From contig OZ245025.1 of assembly GCA_965223465.1 (NCBI GenBank), positions 2,046,001 to 2,110,000 of the forward strand: DNA of 64,000 nt. Reading direction: 5' to 3'. The notes below the pieces were generated by a model. That model was not told where the DNA came from. It searched no databases and was given only the letters and a program-made list of their open reading frames with translations. Within the stretch, counting starts at the first letter, position 1; each line of letters starts with the position of its first letter. The position numbers and the translations under genes are program-made. Of this stretch, positions 52,884 through 63,054 are shown one piece after another. This DNA is from JAAELZ01 sp965223465 (lineage in GTDB: Bacteria; Pseudomonadota; Gammaproteobacteria; Arenicellales; Poriferihabitantaceae).

Positions 52884-53064
52884 AATGGACTAATTAATAT
52901 TGGGCTATTGGAGACTAAGATTGTCTTGTCATTCCAATGCATTCAGTCAGGTATCGTCTACCATCATGCATAATGTTGGGTATGTGCAATCGTCGATGGA
53001 CCGTTCTGATGCATTAGTTTGTATTTATGGTTATTATAAGGGTTGATTATCATTATTTCACGCA

Positions 53065-53922
53065 TTGAATACTGAAGAACCACGTGAGCTTGATCTGCCT
53101 ATCGGTAAAATCAAGCTCTTTTATCATGCGAATAGTACGCCAGTAAAGGTGTTGTGCCTGCATGGTTGGCTTGACAATCGCGCGAGCTTTTTGCCCATCA
53201 TACCCTATTTGCAAGATCTGGAATATGCAGCGGTTGATATGATCGGCCACGGGGAAAGCGCGCATCGCGAGGTCAATTCGCTCAATCACTATATCAATTA
53301 TGTGCGCGATATCAAGTTAATTTTAGACGGACTTGGATGGGAGCGGTGCCATATACTCGGTCATTCTATGGGTGGTTCGGTCGGATTAATTGCCGCAAGT
53401 GCTTACCCTGAACGCATCCAAAGCCTAGCCATGTTGGATGTTTTACATCCTGCGCGACGCTCCGCTGAGGAAAGTCCAGAAATGTTAAGAAAAACCCTAC
53501 AACAATTCGCCAACTGGGATAATAAGCGACAAAAAGTGTTTCCATCGCTGGATGCGGCGACAAGCGCGCGACTGCAAGCAAGCCCCTTTCCACAAACCCG
53601 GAAAAACGCGCGCTTGATCATGCAATATGCGACAGAAAAGGTGGCCACTGGCTATCGCCTGCGTAGTGACGCACGCTTGAATTTTCGGTCTCCCATTATG
53701 CTAAACAGTGAGCAAGTCAATGCTTTTATAAAAGCGGCCAAACAACCTGTCCTCGCTATTCTTGCGACGCAGGGTATTGTACAACGCGACCATGAAATCA
53801 ATAAATCTCTGAAATTGTTTCGCAACATTCAAACTCACCACCTTGAAGGAGGGCATCATTTTCATATGGAAAAACCGGAGGAGACAGCCAACATCTACCA
53901 TTCCTTTCTTGCACAATTCTAG
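53065..53922 (+). CDS. Alpha/beta hydrolase
   Basis: 285 residues from a TTG at 53065; no ATG is in a better place upstream and the protein starts properly there. Motifs: LCLHGWLDNRASF (oxyanion loop), GHSMGGSVGLIAA (nucleophile Ser), and the late GGHHFHMEKPEE (His). Serine hydrolases of this type act on esters or similar bonds; substrate unknown. Divergent from gltA. Confidence 0.82.
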   Translation: MNTEEPRELDLPIGKIKLFYHANSTPVKVLCLHGWLDNRASFLPIIPYLQDLEYAAVDMIGHGESAHREVNSLNHYINYVRDIKLILDGLGWERCHILGHSMGGSVGLIAASAYPERIQSLAMLDVLHPARRSAEESPEMLRKTLQQFANWDNKRQKVFPSLDAATSARLQASPFPQTRKNARLIMQYATEKVATGYRLRSDARLNFRSPIMLNSEQVNAFIKAAKQPVLAILATQGIVQRDHEINKSLKLFRNIQTHHLEGGHHFHMEKPEETANIYHSFLAQF

Positions 53923-54093
53923 TGGTATATTTGTTACAGCCAGCCAATAACTGTATCCAAAATAACGACTTAAAACACGCTATAATTCGCTCCGTAATTG
54001 GCAGTACTTGGCTCTCATATAAAAGGCCTGACTTTGGGTTTTGCCAAATATAGGTCAACCCAATAACTTCTCGCATTATCTCAATCTAGGCAC

Positions 54094-55035
54094 ATGAAAT
54101 TAATCATACAAATACCCTGCTTTAATGAAGAGAAGACCATTGGGGCAACAATAAAAGATTTACCCACACAGATAGATGGGATGGACACCATCGAGTATCT
54201 CGTTATCGACGATGGATGCAGTGATAATACCGTCGCCATCGCCAAACAAGCCGGTGTCCATCATATCGTTAGTCACACGCAGAACCAGGGGCTCGCAGCC
54301 ACCTTCATGACAGGTCTGGACACTGCGATCAGCCTTGGTGCAGATATTATTGTTAATACTGACGCGGACAATCAGTATGATGCCTCGTACATCAAAGATT
54401 TGGTCGAACCCATATTAGCCAATGAGGCAGAAATCGTCATTGGGGCCAGACCAATTCAATCAATCAACGATTTCTCGCCCTTAAAGAAAAAGTTTCAACA
54501 TATTGGATCAGCCGTTGTTAGAGCAGTAAGTAAGACCGATACAGATGATGCACCGAGTGGCTTTCGGGCCTTTAGTAAACAGGCTGCGTTAAAGCTCAAC
54601 GTATTCGGTGACTACACTTATACACTTGAAACCGTAATCCAAGCTGGGAAGAATAATATCCCAATCAAGTCTGTTCCTGTTCAGGTTAACGGCAAGACCC
54701 GAGAATCTCGGTTGATGAGTAATCCGCTGTCATACGTGTTTAAATCTGCCAGCACCATCATTCGTATCTACGCTGTATACAAACCCTTTAAATTTTTCTT
54801 TACCATTGGTCTGATCCTGTTTAGTTTAGGAACTTTAATTGGAGTGCGCTATCTCATTATTGGTGGGCAAGGACATATTCAGTCTCTGATACTGGGGGCC
54901 ATATTGATGGTATCTGGGTTTCAGGCATTTATTGCCGCATTTATCGCAGATTTTATTGCCGCAAATCGCAAAATTTTAGAAGAAATTAGATTTCGCGAAA
55001 GAGCCAACAGTATTGATTTAAGCAAATCTGACTAA
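54094..55035 (+). CDS. Family 2 glycosyltransferase with C-terminal membrane segment
   Basis: 313 residues. The GT-A fold has IQIPCFNEEKTIGATI, LVIDDGCSDNT and VNTDADNQYDASYI (DxD-type). After residue 225 there are two hydrophobic helices. This layout resembles polyprenyl-phosphate glycosyltransferases such as dolichol-phosphate mannose synthase-like enzymes. It likely makes an undecaprenyl-phosphate sugar for the GT-C enzyme encoded at 58-59.6 kb. Confidence 0.82.
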   Translation: MKLIIQIPCFNEEKTIGATIKDLPTQIDGMDTIEYLVIDDGCSDNTVAIAKQAGVHHIVSHTQNQGLAATFMTGLDTAISLGADIIVNTDADNQYDASYIKDLVEPILANEAEIVIGARPIQSINDFSPLKKKFQHIGSAVVRAVSKTDTDDAPSGFRAFSKQAALKLNVFGDYTYTLETVIQAGKNNIPIKSVPVQVNGKTRESRLMSNPLSYVFKSASTIIRIYAVYKPFKFFFTIGLILFSLGTLIGVRYLIIGGQGHIQSLILGAILMVSGFQAFIAAFIADFIAANRKILEEIRFRERANSIDLSKSD

Positions 55036-55041
55036 CACTTC

Positions 55042-55860
55042 ATGAATCACTCATTTACAGTGAGAAAAATTCTCGTTTCACTCATCAGTATTTTTATCGC
55101 CCTCATCAGTTTTAGTGCACAGGCCTATGAGGAATACACGGTATCGAGTGTAGACCGCGATGCTGGTACGCAAATTCTTATCCACTACAGCGCTACCTCG
55201 CCCGGTACTCAAACGAGCGCTTTGCTTGGCGATCCGAACGGGATCAATATCCTCCCTTCAATTGCACAATCGAATAAGAACCAGTTGGTTGCCGTATGGC
55301 AGCATTTTAAAGACGGAAACTTTGATTTACATTTCAGCATAGGCGCCAAGAATAAGTGGTCAGCTCCGCTAAAAATTGATACCGGTATGGCGGTCAACGT
55401 ATCCCCGTTTGTCGCGTGCGTAGGCTCGCAGCTTATGCTGTTTTGGTCCTCAACAGTAGAAGACCAGGATTTCATTTTCTATACTATGCTCAATAAAGGC
55501 TTCTGGACTCCCCCTGAAAAAGTCCCTGGCCAAACGTTACCCATCAATATTTTACCCCGTGTTATCAGCGAGCGAGGAAAGCACTTTGTTGAATGGCTCG
55601 CCAGTGGTCCCACGGCCGAATACAGCATTCAACGACATCAGTTAGATGCTTCCATTCTGCAGAGCCTGTCTTCCGTTCGTTCGGCACTAACCAGCGCGCA
55701 ACACGCACGCCGGGTAGCTTTGGCATTTACTAGGCATCAGGTAAAACGTGCGCCCGTTTTTATAGACGCAGCAAGTGTAGATTCACCGCATACTCGATTT
55801 AGCCTGAAGATCGAAAATGATCAATCTCAACACAAGGCGCGAAAAATCCTGCAGTATTAA
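55042..55860 (+). CDS. Secreted protein of unknown function, sialidase-like repeats
   Basis: 272 residues with a signal peptide (ending near SFSAQAYEE). The middle region repeats short blades such as LPSIAQSNKNQLVAVWQHF, VSPFVACVGSQLMLFWSS and LPRVISERGKHFVEWLAS, reminiscent of BNR/sialidase propellers, with no catalytic residues recognised. Its stop codon overlaps the next start by one base. Confidence 0.6.
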   Translation: MNHSFTVRKILVSLISIFIALISFSAQAYEEYTVSSVDRDAGTQILIHYSATSPGTQTSALLGDPNGINILPSIAQSNKNQLVAVWQHFKDGNFDLHFSIGAKNKWSAPLKIDTGMAVNVSPFVACVGSQLMLFWSSTVEDQDFIFYTMLNKGFWTPPEKVPGQTLPINILPRVISERGKHFVEWLASGPTAEYSIQRHQLDASILQSLSSVRSALTSAQHARRVALAFTRHQVKRAPVFIDAASVDSPHTRFSLKIENDQSQHKARKILQY

Positions 55861-56573
55861 TGACTATGCGCCTCAGTCTGCTCCTGGTTTTAACGACTAT
55901 TCTGACAAACTTATCATTTGCAGAGACCGATATTTACGTGGCATACGGAGACAGCATTACCCGCGGCTATCCGAAGTATACCGTTAACCATTCTGGTGCT
56001 CGACTAGGCGCCTATATCCCCGAGCTCGAAGCAAAACTGGCGGCCAGGGGTTGTAGCAGCCACATACATAACTGGGGAAGAGGAGGCACCACCTCAACGC
56101 AAGGTCGCATCTTGCTCGACGATACGCTTGATTTAGAACCGGAGGCCAATTATCTGTTGTTGATGTATGGGGCTAATGACTATTTTAATGGTATCTCCGC
56201 CAATACCACCAAATCTAACCTCGATAGCATTATCCATAAATCGGTTTCAGCACCCTATTACGTTTCAGTATACCTATCTACCATTACGCCCAATACCAAG
56301 GCCCCTGGTTTTAACGCCCCCTTGGTCTCGAGTTACAACCCAAAAATAAGAGCGCTTGCCACTGAGAAAAATATTCCGTTGGTTGATAACTACCCTGTTA
56401 TGTGCGGCGGAACAGGCAATAGCTGCTCCGATTGGCCAGATTACACCACTGATGGACTGCATATTGGTGATCTCGGTTATACGGTGATGACCGATGTCTG
56501 GTTTGACGCAATCATGCATGAAAAAGGATGTGCGGTTCTTGCTCCAGTATACCTTTTACTTTTAGATGACTAA
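55860..56573 (+). CDS. Secreted SGNH/GDSL hydrolase
   Basis: 237 residues with a signal peptide (ending near LSFAETD). Block I GDSITRGYP, block III GANDYF and the D-x2-H end motif DGLHIGDLGY are present. SGNH enzymes deacylate or deacetylate esters, often on glycans. Coupled to the preceding secreted protein (TAATG overlap), so the two probably work together in the periplasm. Confidence 0.83.
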   Translation: MTMRLSLLLVLTTILTNLSFAETDIYVAYGDSITRGYPKYTVNHSGARLGAYIPELEAKLAARGCSSHIHNWGRGGTTSTQGRILLDDTLDLEPEANYLLLMYGANDYFNGISANTTKSNLDSIIHKSVSAPYYVSVYLSTITPNTKAPGFNAPLVSSYNPKIRALATEKNIPLVDNYPVMCGGTGNSCSDWPDYTTDGLHIGDLGYTVMTDVWFDAIMHEKGCAVLAPVYLLLLDD

Positions 56574-56604
56574 ACTCACCTGCTAAAAAGCACCCCACGT
56601 ATAG

Positions 56605-57558
56605 TTAGGGTACAAACAAGGGGTTCTTTTTAGTTGCAATATAAGTGATAAAACTGACCAAGCCATCCGCCGACAGAGTAGTGAGCCTTGACGCCACCGC
56701 AATTCCCAGTGCCTGCGGCTCTCCAATAAAGGGGGAGAGAAGTGCCAGAAAGACGACTTCTCTCACACCTAGCCCTCCTGGAGCGCCAGGCGTCACCATA
56801 CCAGTCAACCAGGCCATTATGTTACCTATAAATAGGCAAGCCACCAGTGAGACAGGGTACTCCGCATCTACGTCAAGAAATAGCTGCGCAACTATCCACA
56901 GAGAAATGAAACTGATGGAAAAAAATAAACCGGCAGTGAAATAAGCCGTCGCAACGCGCTTAAATTTCTGCCAGACCGACCCAGCAACCAAAAAGTAAGC
57001 AGCTACTATGCTAATACCGATGATCGTTATTAAAACCAAGCTAATCCAGGCTGGTGTAATCAACCTGTCCCAACCCGACCAGGGTAGCGCGCTCGCAAAA
57101 TTTGACGTGCCGACGACCGCCATTATAACAATTATTGATAACAAAACTGCGGTCGCGGATAAAATCGCTAGCTCCGCAACCGCTGCTAGAGCGACTATCT
57201 TATGAGGTAAGCCAAGCTTTTTAGTAAGAATATGCCGAGTAGCATACTGAAAGACATTTCCGGGTAGATACTTGGCAACTATCGTAAGCAAATACACCAA
57301 GGCATGCGATACTCGATTTCGCTCTATATTCGCGCCACTCATCGTCAGCAGCAATGTCCACAGAGATGACAGCACGATCAAAGCGATACTGTATATCGCG
57401 GTGCTCAATAAAAAATAGCCAGCCATTGAACGCCCTTCCAGCAACTCATTTATCGTATGAATATGGGGCAGCAACCGGCGCACGAAATAAATCAGCGCCA
57501 GCAACATGAGTACTCGACCTACATTGGTCAATACCTTGCTTCGATAAGAATCACTCAT
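56605..57558 (-). CDS. Flippase-like integral membrane protein (UPF0104/LPG synthase TM family)
   Basis: 317 residues with about eight helices. The family pattern shows in LPGNVFQYATRHILTKK and GMVTPGAPGGLGVREVVFL. Members of the lysylphosphatidylglycerol synthase TM group flip lipids or modify lipid-linked sugars. It overlaps the following methyltransferase gene by 4 bp. Confidence 0.78.
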   Translation of the reverse strand: MSDSYRSKVLTNVGRVLMLLALIYFVRRLLPHIHTINELLEGRSMAGYFLLSTAIYSIALIVLSSLWTLLLTMSGANIERNRVSHALVYLLTIVAKYLPGNVFQYATRHILTKKLGLPHKIVALAAVAELAILSATAVLLSIIVIMAVVGTSNFASALPWSGWDRLITPAWISLVLITIIGISIVAAYFLVAGSVWQKFKRVATAYFTAGLFFSISFISLWIVAQLFLDVDAEYPVSLVACLFIGNIMAWLTGMVTPGAPGGLGVREVVFLALLSPFIGEPQALGIAVASRLTTLSADGLVSFITYIATKKNPLFVP

Positions 57559-58181
57559 CCAGGCGGCTTTGGCATGCTATGTATGAGATTCCAAGGAATA
57601 GGTGTATGGCAACTTACAATAGCGAATTGCTGCTCGACAAAACGCTTGAATGCGCGGGTCCCCCAGTGCTGCAAATGACCCGGTGTATTGCCCAAATCAC
57701 TAAGGTAGGCGCCACGAAGCATGTTTAATACACGCCAAAGGGGTTCATTTGGGACCGAAATAATCAGATTTGCACTATTGAGTTTTGCCAGTTGTACCAG
57801 TGCCATCTCTGGTTCATCGAGATGCTCAAAAACCTCGCAGCAAACAATAAGATCAAACTGCTGATCAAACTGACGCGCCGCATCGTAAATATTCAGAACA
57901 TCAAACTGAACCCTTTGATTCGCAATATGTTCCTCTGCGATCCTGATTATTTTTTCTGATATGTCAGTCGAAACAACTTCAGCATCACTATGCTCCAGAA
58001 TAAGCTGTGTAGTGTGCCCCTCTCCGCATCCAATCTCCAGCACCGTCTTTGGCGCTACTTTGCGCACCAATGCTGCAATATTTTCATCAAATTGACGAAT
58101 AAGATATTTCGACAGTGGATTACGCGTTTGATACTTATCTCCGGTGCCTGCTACAACACCGTCGTCTACGATATGTTTCAT
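57555..58181 (-). CDS. Class I SAM-dependent methyltransferase
   Basis: 208 residues. SAM motif I VLEIGCGEGHTTQLIL, then VVSTDISEKI, and FDLIVCCEVFEHLDEP. Typical of small-molecule or glycan O-methyltransferases such as UbiG-like proteins. Overlaps the flippase-like gene and lies 19 bp after the GT-C gene. Confidence 0.82.
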   Translation of the reverse strand: MKHIVDDGVVAGTGDKYQTRNPLSKYLIRQFDENIAALVRKVAPKTVLEIGCGEGHTTQLILEHSDAEVVSTDISEKIIRIAEEHIANQRVQFDVLNIYDAARQFDQQFDLIVCCEVFEHLDEPEMALVQLAKLNSANLIISVPNEPLWRVLNMLRGAYLSDLGNTPGHLQHWGTRAFKRFVEQQFAIVSCHTPIPWNLIHSMPKPPG

Positions 58182-58200
58182 ATAGTTTCTCGTTGTATAT

Positions 58201-59628
58201 TTATTGACGCTCCTTTGGGGGTAGAAAAGAAATAAGTTCGCCCATTCCTGTGCGGCGATTTACCAATACGTACTCATTTACCGCAGGAGAACGAACCAAG
58301 TTGATGGCCAAAGGAACATGCAGACCATGCTCCTTAAAATAGGCAGTATAGACTTTACCAAAAACTGGGATTTCCGGGCCATTTTCAAATAAAGCTTGAT
58401 CTGATAAATACACAGCCCGATACTTTCTTGCGGTTTTAGATTCGGTAAAAAGCAACCAAACACCACGTTGATAGTGATCATCAAATAAAGCGGCATATTT
58501 ATTTACTGTAAACGCGTTCATACTATGGTGAGAAAGCATGACAGGGCCATTAACCGCTAATATTCCCAGTAATGACAATATCCCTACCCACGGTCTAGTA
58601 GGAAATAAATTACTTACTAACGCAGGCAGCGCCAAATAGCACAATAACGCGAGCGGAAAAAAATATCTTGTCCTAAGCGGTTCGGCGAATTTGAGCGGGG
58701 CGATAGAGGTGATCGCAAATGTCAGACACACAGCATAGATCACGATCATAACAGCAAACAAAACTACGATGTCTTGTTTGTCTTTTTTCAGTAATACCGC
58801 AATGGACAATAAGATGCTCAATACCAGGAAGGTCAAGTAAACACCCGGCAGCATTAACCAACGGCCCAGAATATCTTCGGGTTGATAAACTTTGTCTTCC
58901 ATTACCGAATGATGGAATGACATTAAATCAAGCCGGGAAAACAAACTAAATTCCCCTAAAATACGGGCGTTGACTATTTGCTCGATGACATAAAGTACTG
59001 CCAGAAAGGCTAATAATCTAAACGTAGCGGCTCTACCGATATAAACATACACGAACCCCACCACTGCGGGTAGCCAATATAAATTGGTTACTTTCGCGCC
59101 GTATGCCAGAAAAAAACACAGCGCAACCATGCACGTAAGCGAGATAGAATTTGGCCGCTTGCATAGCTTAAGTAAAAATAAGATGGTGGCAAATAGATAT
59201 AAAACAGAAAAAGGGGAGGGCAGAAATTGGGCACCGTAAGTGGTGTAACTTGGAACCGTTGCGACAACTGCCAATGAAAGCAAACTTAGAAGAGTTGAAA
59301 ACCGCAGCTCGCAATAAATCAGGTAGGCTAACAATCCCGTGCTTGCGTATACAAAACACATCATCAAGTGATAAACCAACGGTTTGCTGCCGAATACGGT
59401 CTGAAATAGGTATGCCACCCCCATGAGGCTGAACCTGGCTGTATGGTGATCCAATCTGGTGAGCCAATAGCCTTGGGTCACGCGCCGAACCTCGTACCAT
59501 TTCTCAAACTCATCCCCCTGAATGGTGATTTCTGGGGTGAAAAACAGCTTAATCACATACAAACAAATAAACACCAATGCACCTACCACAACGGCATGGG
59601 GTTCTAGGCGCGCTTGTGAATAAGGCAT
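58201..59628 (-). CDS. GT-C (ArnT/PMT-like) membrane glycosyltransferase
   Basis: 475 residues, 10-12 membrane helices and a C-terminal soluble part. The first periplasmic loop has the acidic motif ITIQGDEFEKWYEVRR expected of GT-C enzymes. These use undecaprenyl-phosphate sugars as donors on the periplasmic side, fitting the GT2 at 54 kb. Family number (GT39/83-like) is not certain. Confidence 0.72.
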   Translation of the reverse strand: MPYSQARLEPHAVVVGALVFICLYVIKLFFTPEITIQGDEFEKWYEVRRVTQGYWLTRLDHHTARFSLMGVAYLFQTVFGSKPLVYHLMMCFVYASTGLLAYLIYCELRFSTLLSLLSLAVVATVPSYTTYGAQFLPSPFSVLYLFATILFLLKLCKRPNSISLTCMVALCFFLAYGAKVTNLYWLPAVVGFVYVYIGRAATFRLLAFLAVLYVIEQIVNARILGEFSLFSRLDLMSFHHSVMEDKVYQPEDILGRWLMLPGVYLTFLVLSILLSIAVLLKKDKQDIVVLFAVMIVIYAVCLTFAITSIAPLKFAEPLRTRYFFPLALLCYLALPALVSNLFPTRPWVGILSLLGILAVNGPVMLSHHSMNAFTVNKYAALFDDHYQRGVWLLFTESKTARKYRAVYLSDQALFENGPEIPVFGKVYTAYFKEHGLHVPLAINLVRSPAVNEYVLVNRRTGMGELISFLPPKERQ

Positions 59629-59723
59629 ACTGGTATGGTTAGATTAAATACGCCAATCGTTCGTTCTAACAACCGTAATACAAGCTAATTGAGTCTAAAT
59701 TGACATTGCAACTCACCCGAGCG

Positions 59724-62546
59724 CTATAAGCGACCAATTTTCAGCACCTGGGTTTGCAGGTTATCTTTCAACTTTTCACCCTGGATTAGTTTTTGGCGCT
59801 CTTTTTCAACCACCTCGACAGGCGCTTTATCGGTGAAATTCGGGTTCGCTAACTTACCCTGGGTTCGTTCAAGATTTGCCCGCACTTTCTCAATTTCCTT
59901 ATTCAATCTCATCAGCTCAGCTTCTATGTCGATCAGGCCTGCCAAAGGAATCATTATTTTCATCTCTCCAAGTAAGGCGACGGCGGACTCGGGGGCATCG
60001 GTTTCGTTATTAACAATCGATACCTGGTTTACGCGACCTACAAATTGCAACAGGTTTTTATATTCCTTAAGTAATATCTGATCACGTTTAGAGGCATTGG
60101 CTAAAAACACCTCAAGCTGTTTACCGGGCGAGATGTCCATTTCACCGCGAATTTTCCGAATGCCCAGAATAAACTCCTGCACCCAGGCAATCTTTGTCTC
60201 TACCTCCGTATTTATTTTATGCTTGTCGGGCACAGGATAGGGTTCGCGCATGATGGTATCACCTGCCTTACCCGCCAACGGCGCCACCTTCTGCCAAATT
60301 TCTTCGGTGATATAGGGCATGATTGGATGCGTCATTCGCAGAGAGGTTTCTAGTACCCGTAGCAGCGTACGACGCGTACCGACTTTTATCTGCGCAGGGG
60401 TATTTTCATCGTTGAGCAACGGTTTAGTCAGTTCTACATACCAATCGCAATATTCGTTCCAGATAAACTCGTAGATGGCGCTTGCGGCACGGTCAAAGCG
60501 GTACATGTTAAATCCACGTATCACCTGTTGCTCGGTTTGTTGCAACCGTGAAATAATCCATTTATCCACCGTAGTTAGCTCAAAATTGTCGTGATCCGCC
60601 GCACAATCCTGGCCTTCACAGTTCATCAGTACAAAACGCGCAGCATTCCAAATTTTATTACAAAAGTTGCGATAACCCTCAGTGCGGCCGGTTGAAAAAT
60701 TGATATCTCGACCAGTGGTCGCCATGGCAGCAAACGTAAAACGTAGTGCATCGGTACCATAGGCCACAATTCCTTCTGGATAATCTTCTTTGGTCTGCTG
60801 GGCGATTTTTTCCCGCAGATGGGGCTGCATCATGCCCTGTGTGCGTTTTTCAAGCAGGTCTTTCAAAGAAATGCCGTCAATCAAATCAAGCGGATCCAGA
60901 ACGTTCCCTTTGGATTTAGACATTTTCTGCCCATGGGAATCACGCACCAATCCGTGGATATACACTTCATGAAAGGGAATGTCCTTCATAAAGACCACAC
61001 CCGCCATAATCATGCGCGCCACCCAAAAAAAGATGATATCAAACCCGGTTACCAGCACGCTGGTTGGATAAAACTGCTGCAGTCGCTGGGTCTTTTCCGG
61101 CCACCCCAGGGTCGAAAACGGCCATAAAGCAGAGCTAAACCAAGTGTCCAACACGTCCTCATCCTGTCTGAGTGCCAGATCCGCATCTAAATTATATTTC
61201 TCCCTGACCGCCTGTTCATCGTGAGCCACATAGGCGTTGCCTGCATCATCGTACCAGGCGGGTATACGGTGTCCCCACCAAATTTGACGTGAAATACACC
61301 AATCTTGGATATTCTCCAGCCACTGAAAGTAGGTATTTTCCCAGTTTTTTGGTACAAATTTGATCTTGCCTTCGCGCACAACTTCGATCGAAGGATCGGT
61401 AATCACGGTCTTACCGCCGGGTCGACCATCGACCTGTTGCTCACGGGTGAGATCAACGTACCACTGATCGGTTAAATAGGGCTCAATGACGCTCCCGGAA
61501 CGATCACCGCGAGGACGTTTGAGCTTATGTTTCTCAATCCTGATCATCAGCCCTTCATCCTGCAAGTCTTTGACGATTTGTTCTCTGGCCTCAAAGCGGT
61601 CCATTCCCTGATACGCTTTTGGCGCATTTTCATTCATATGTGCGTCCGGGGTGAGCAGGTTGATGATCTCCATTTCATGGCGGGTACCCACCTGCCAGTC
61701 GTTAAAATCGTGCGCCGGGGTGATTTTGACACATCCTGTACCAAACTCAGGGTCCACGTAGTGATCCTCTATAATGGGTATGGTCCGATCAGTGCGGGGA
61801 ACGTGTACCATTTTCCCCAACACGGCCTGATAACGTTCATCTCCCGGCTGAACCGCAAGTGCGCCGTCGGCTAAAATCGTTTCCGGGCGAGTCGTAGCAA
61901 TCTCCATATACTCGCCATCGTGGCCCTGCCCTGCGACAAAGGGATAACGCACGTGATACATATAGCCATCTTCTTCCTCGTTTAGTACTTCTAAGTCAGA
62001 TACCGCAGTTAGCAATACCGGATCCCAGTTAACCAGCCGTTTACCACGATAAATAATACCCATATCATAGAGACGAACAAAAACCTGCTTGACGGCTTCA
62101 CTCAGGCCCTCATCCATGGTGAAACGCTCATGCTCCCAATCACAAGACGCACCCATGCGGCGCAATTGCTGGGTGATCGTGCCACCTGATTGGGCTTTCC
62201 ACTCCCATATTTTTTCGGTAAAAGCCTCACGACCATAATCGTGCCGGGTTTTACCCTCTTCGTTAATCAGGCGTTCAACCACCATCTGCGTCGCGATTCC
62301 TGCATGGTCCATTCCAGGCTGCCACAAAGTGTTATCCCCCTGCATGCGGTGGTAGCGAATCAAGGTGTCCATAATCGTGTCCTGAAACGCATGCCCCATG
62401 TGCAATCGCCCGGTAACGTTGGGGGGTGGAATCATGATGCAGTAAGCCTGACCCTTGCCAGAAGGCGCAAAATGGCCACCTGCCTCCCAGTATTGATACC
62501 AGTTTTGTTCTATTTCGGCGGGCTGATAAGATTTTGCTAGGCTCAT
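59724..62546 (-). CDS. valS: Valyl-tRNA synthetase
   Basis: 940 residues, a standard length. The class I signature PPPNVTGRLHMGHAFQ, the KMSKS loop HGQKMSKSKGNVLDP and the C-terminal coiled coil are present. Charges tRNA-Val with valine and edits threonine. The valS-holC-pepA order is common in gammaproteobacteria. The intergenic region to holC is 50 bp. Confidence 0.97.
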   Translation of the reverse strand: MSLAKSYQPAEIEQNWYQYWEAGGHFAPSGKGQAYCIMIPPPNVTGRLHMGHAFQDTIMDTLIRYHRMQGDNTLWQPGMDHAGIATQMVVERLINEEGKTRHDYGREAFTEKIWEWKAQSGGTITQQLRRMGASCDWEHERFTMDEGLSEAVKQVFVRLYDMGIIYRGKRLVNWDPVLLTAVSDLEVLNEEEDGYMYHVRYPFVAGQGHDGEYMEIATTRPETILADGALAVQPGDERYQAVLGKMVHVPRTDRTIPIIEDHYVDPEFGTGCVKITPAHDFNDWQVGTRHEMEIINLLTPDAHMNENAPKAYQGMDRFEAREQIVKDLQDEGLMIRIEKHKLKRPRGDRSGSVIEPYLTDQWYVDLTREQQVDGRPGGKTVITDPSIEVVREGKIKFVPKNWENTYFQWLENIQDWCISRQIWWGHRIPAWYDDAGNAYVAHDEQAVREKYNLDADLALRQDEDVLDTWFSSALWPFSTLGWPEKTQRLQQFYPTSVLVTGFDIIFFWVARMIMAGVVFMKDIPFHEVYIHGLVRDSHGQKMSKSKGNVLDPLDLIDGISLKDLLEKRTQGMMQPHLREKIAQQTKEDYPEGIVAYGTDALRFTFAAMATTGRDINFSTGRTEGYRNFCNKIWNAARFVLMNCEGQDCAADHDNFELTTVDKWIISRLQQTEQQVIRGFNMYRFDRAASAIYEFIWNEYCDWYVELTKPLLNDENTPAQIKVGTRRTLLRVLETSLRMTHPIMPYITEEIWQKVAPLAGKAGDTIMREPYPVPDKHKINTEVETKIAWVQEFILGIRKIRGEMDISPGKQLEVFLANASKRDQILLKEYKNLLQFVGRVNQVSIVNNETDAPESAVALLGEMKIMIPLAGLIDIEAELMRLNKEIEKVRANLERTQGKLANPNFTDKAPVEVVEKERQKLIQGEKLKDNLQTQVLKIGRL

Positions 62547-62595
62547 TTGGTTTTAATTAATTAGAAAATAACGACACTGCGGTACACAGTGCATA

Positions 62596-63036
62596 TTAAT
62601 GATGCTGGATGTTATGTGTATTGAGTTCAGCGCCAGCTTCGCGCCACAGGGCGTAGCGTTTGCGTGCGGCTATTTTATGTGCATCTTCCGATGGTACCAA
62701 CTCGGCCACTCGTGAAAACAAATTGTCCTGAATCTTCTCTTCTGGTTTTAAGTTGACCAGAAAATCAAAGTCATCAGCATTTTCCAGTGCTGGGCCAATA
62801 CAAATTTTGTTCAGAGGATGGGTGGCCTGGGTGCGATTGGTAATTGCGTGGGGCACAAAACTGGTGTCGGAGGCAAGCCATAACTGCCGGTCTATTACCA
62901 TCGCCTGCTCTGATGACTCGGCCAGCACGTAGGTGCGCAACCCTGCTTGATAAGCCTTGTTCAATAGCCGACAGGTATATTGGACAAGCATCTCCGGGGT
63001 AGCCTGATCGAACAAATAGTAATCCACTCTCATCAT
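62596..63036 (-). CDS. holC: DNA polymerase III chi subunit
   Basis: 146 residues. Start MMRVDYYLFDQATPEML is typical of HolC, with LLNKAYQAGLRTYVLA and LWLASDTSFVPHAI. Chi bridges the clamp loader to single-strand-binding protein. Its position between pepA and valS is the usual one. Confidence 0.92.
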   Translation of the reverse strand: MMRVDYYLFDQATPEMLVQYTCRLLNKAYQAGLRTYVLAESSEQAMVIDRQLWLASDTSFVPHAITNRTQATHPLNKICIGPALENADDFDFLVNLKPEEKIQDNLFSRVAELVPSEDAHKIAARKRYALWREAGAELNTHNIQHH

Positions 63037-63054
63037 TAGGAAGTCGGCTGTAGT

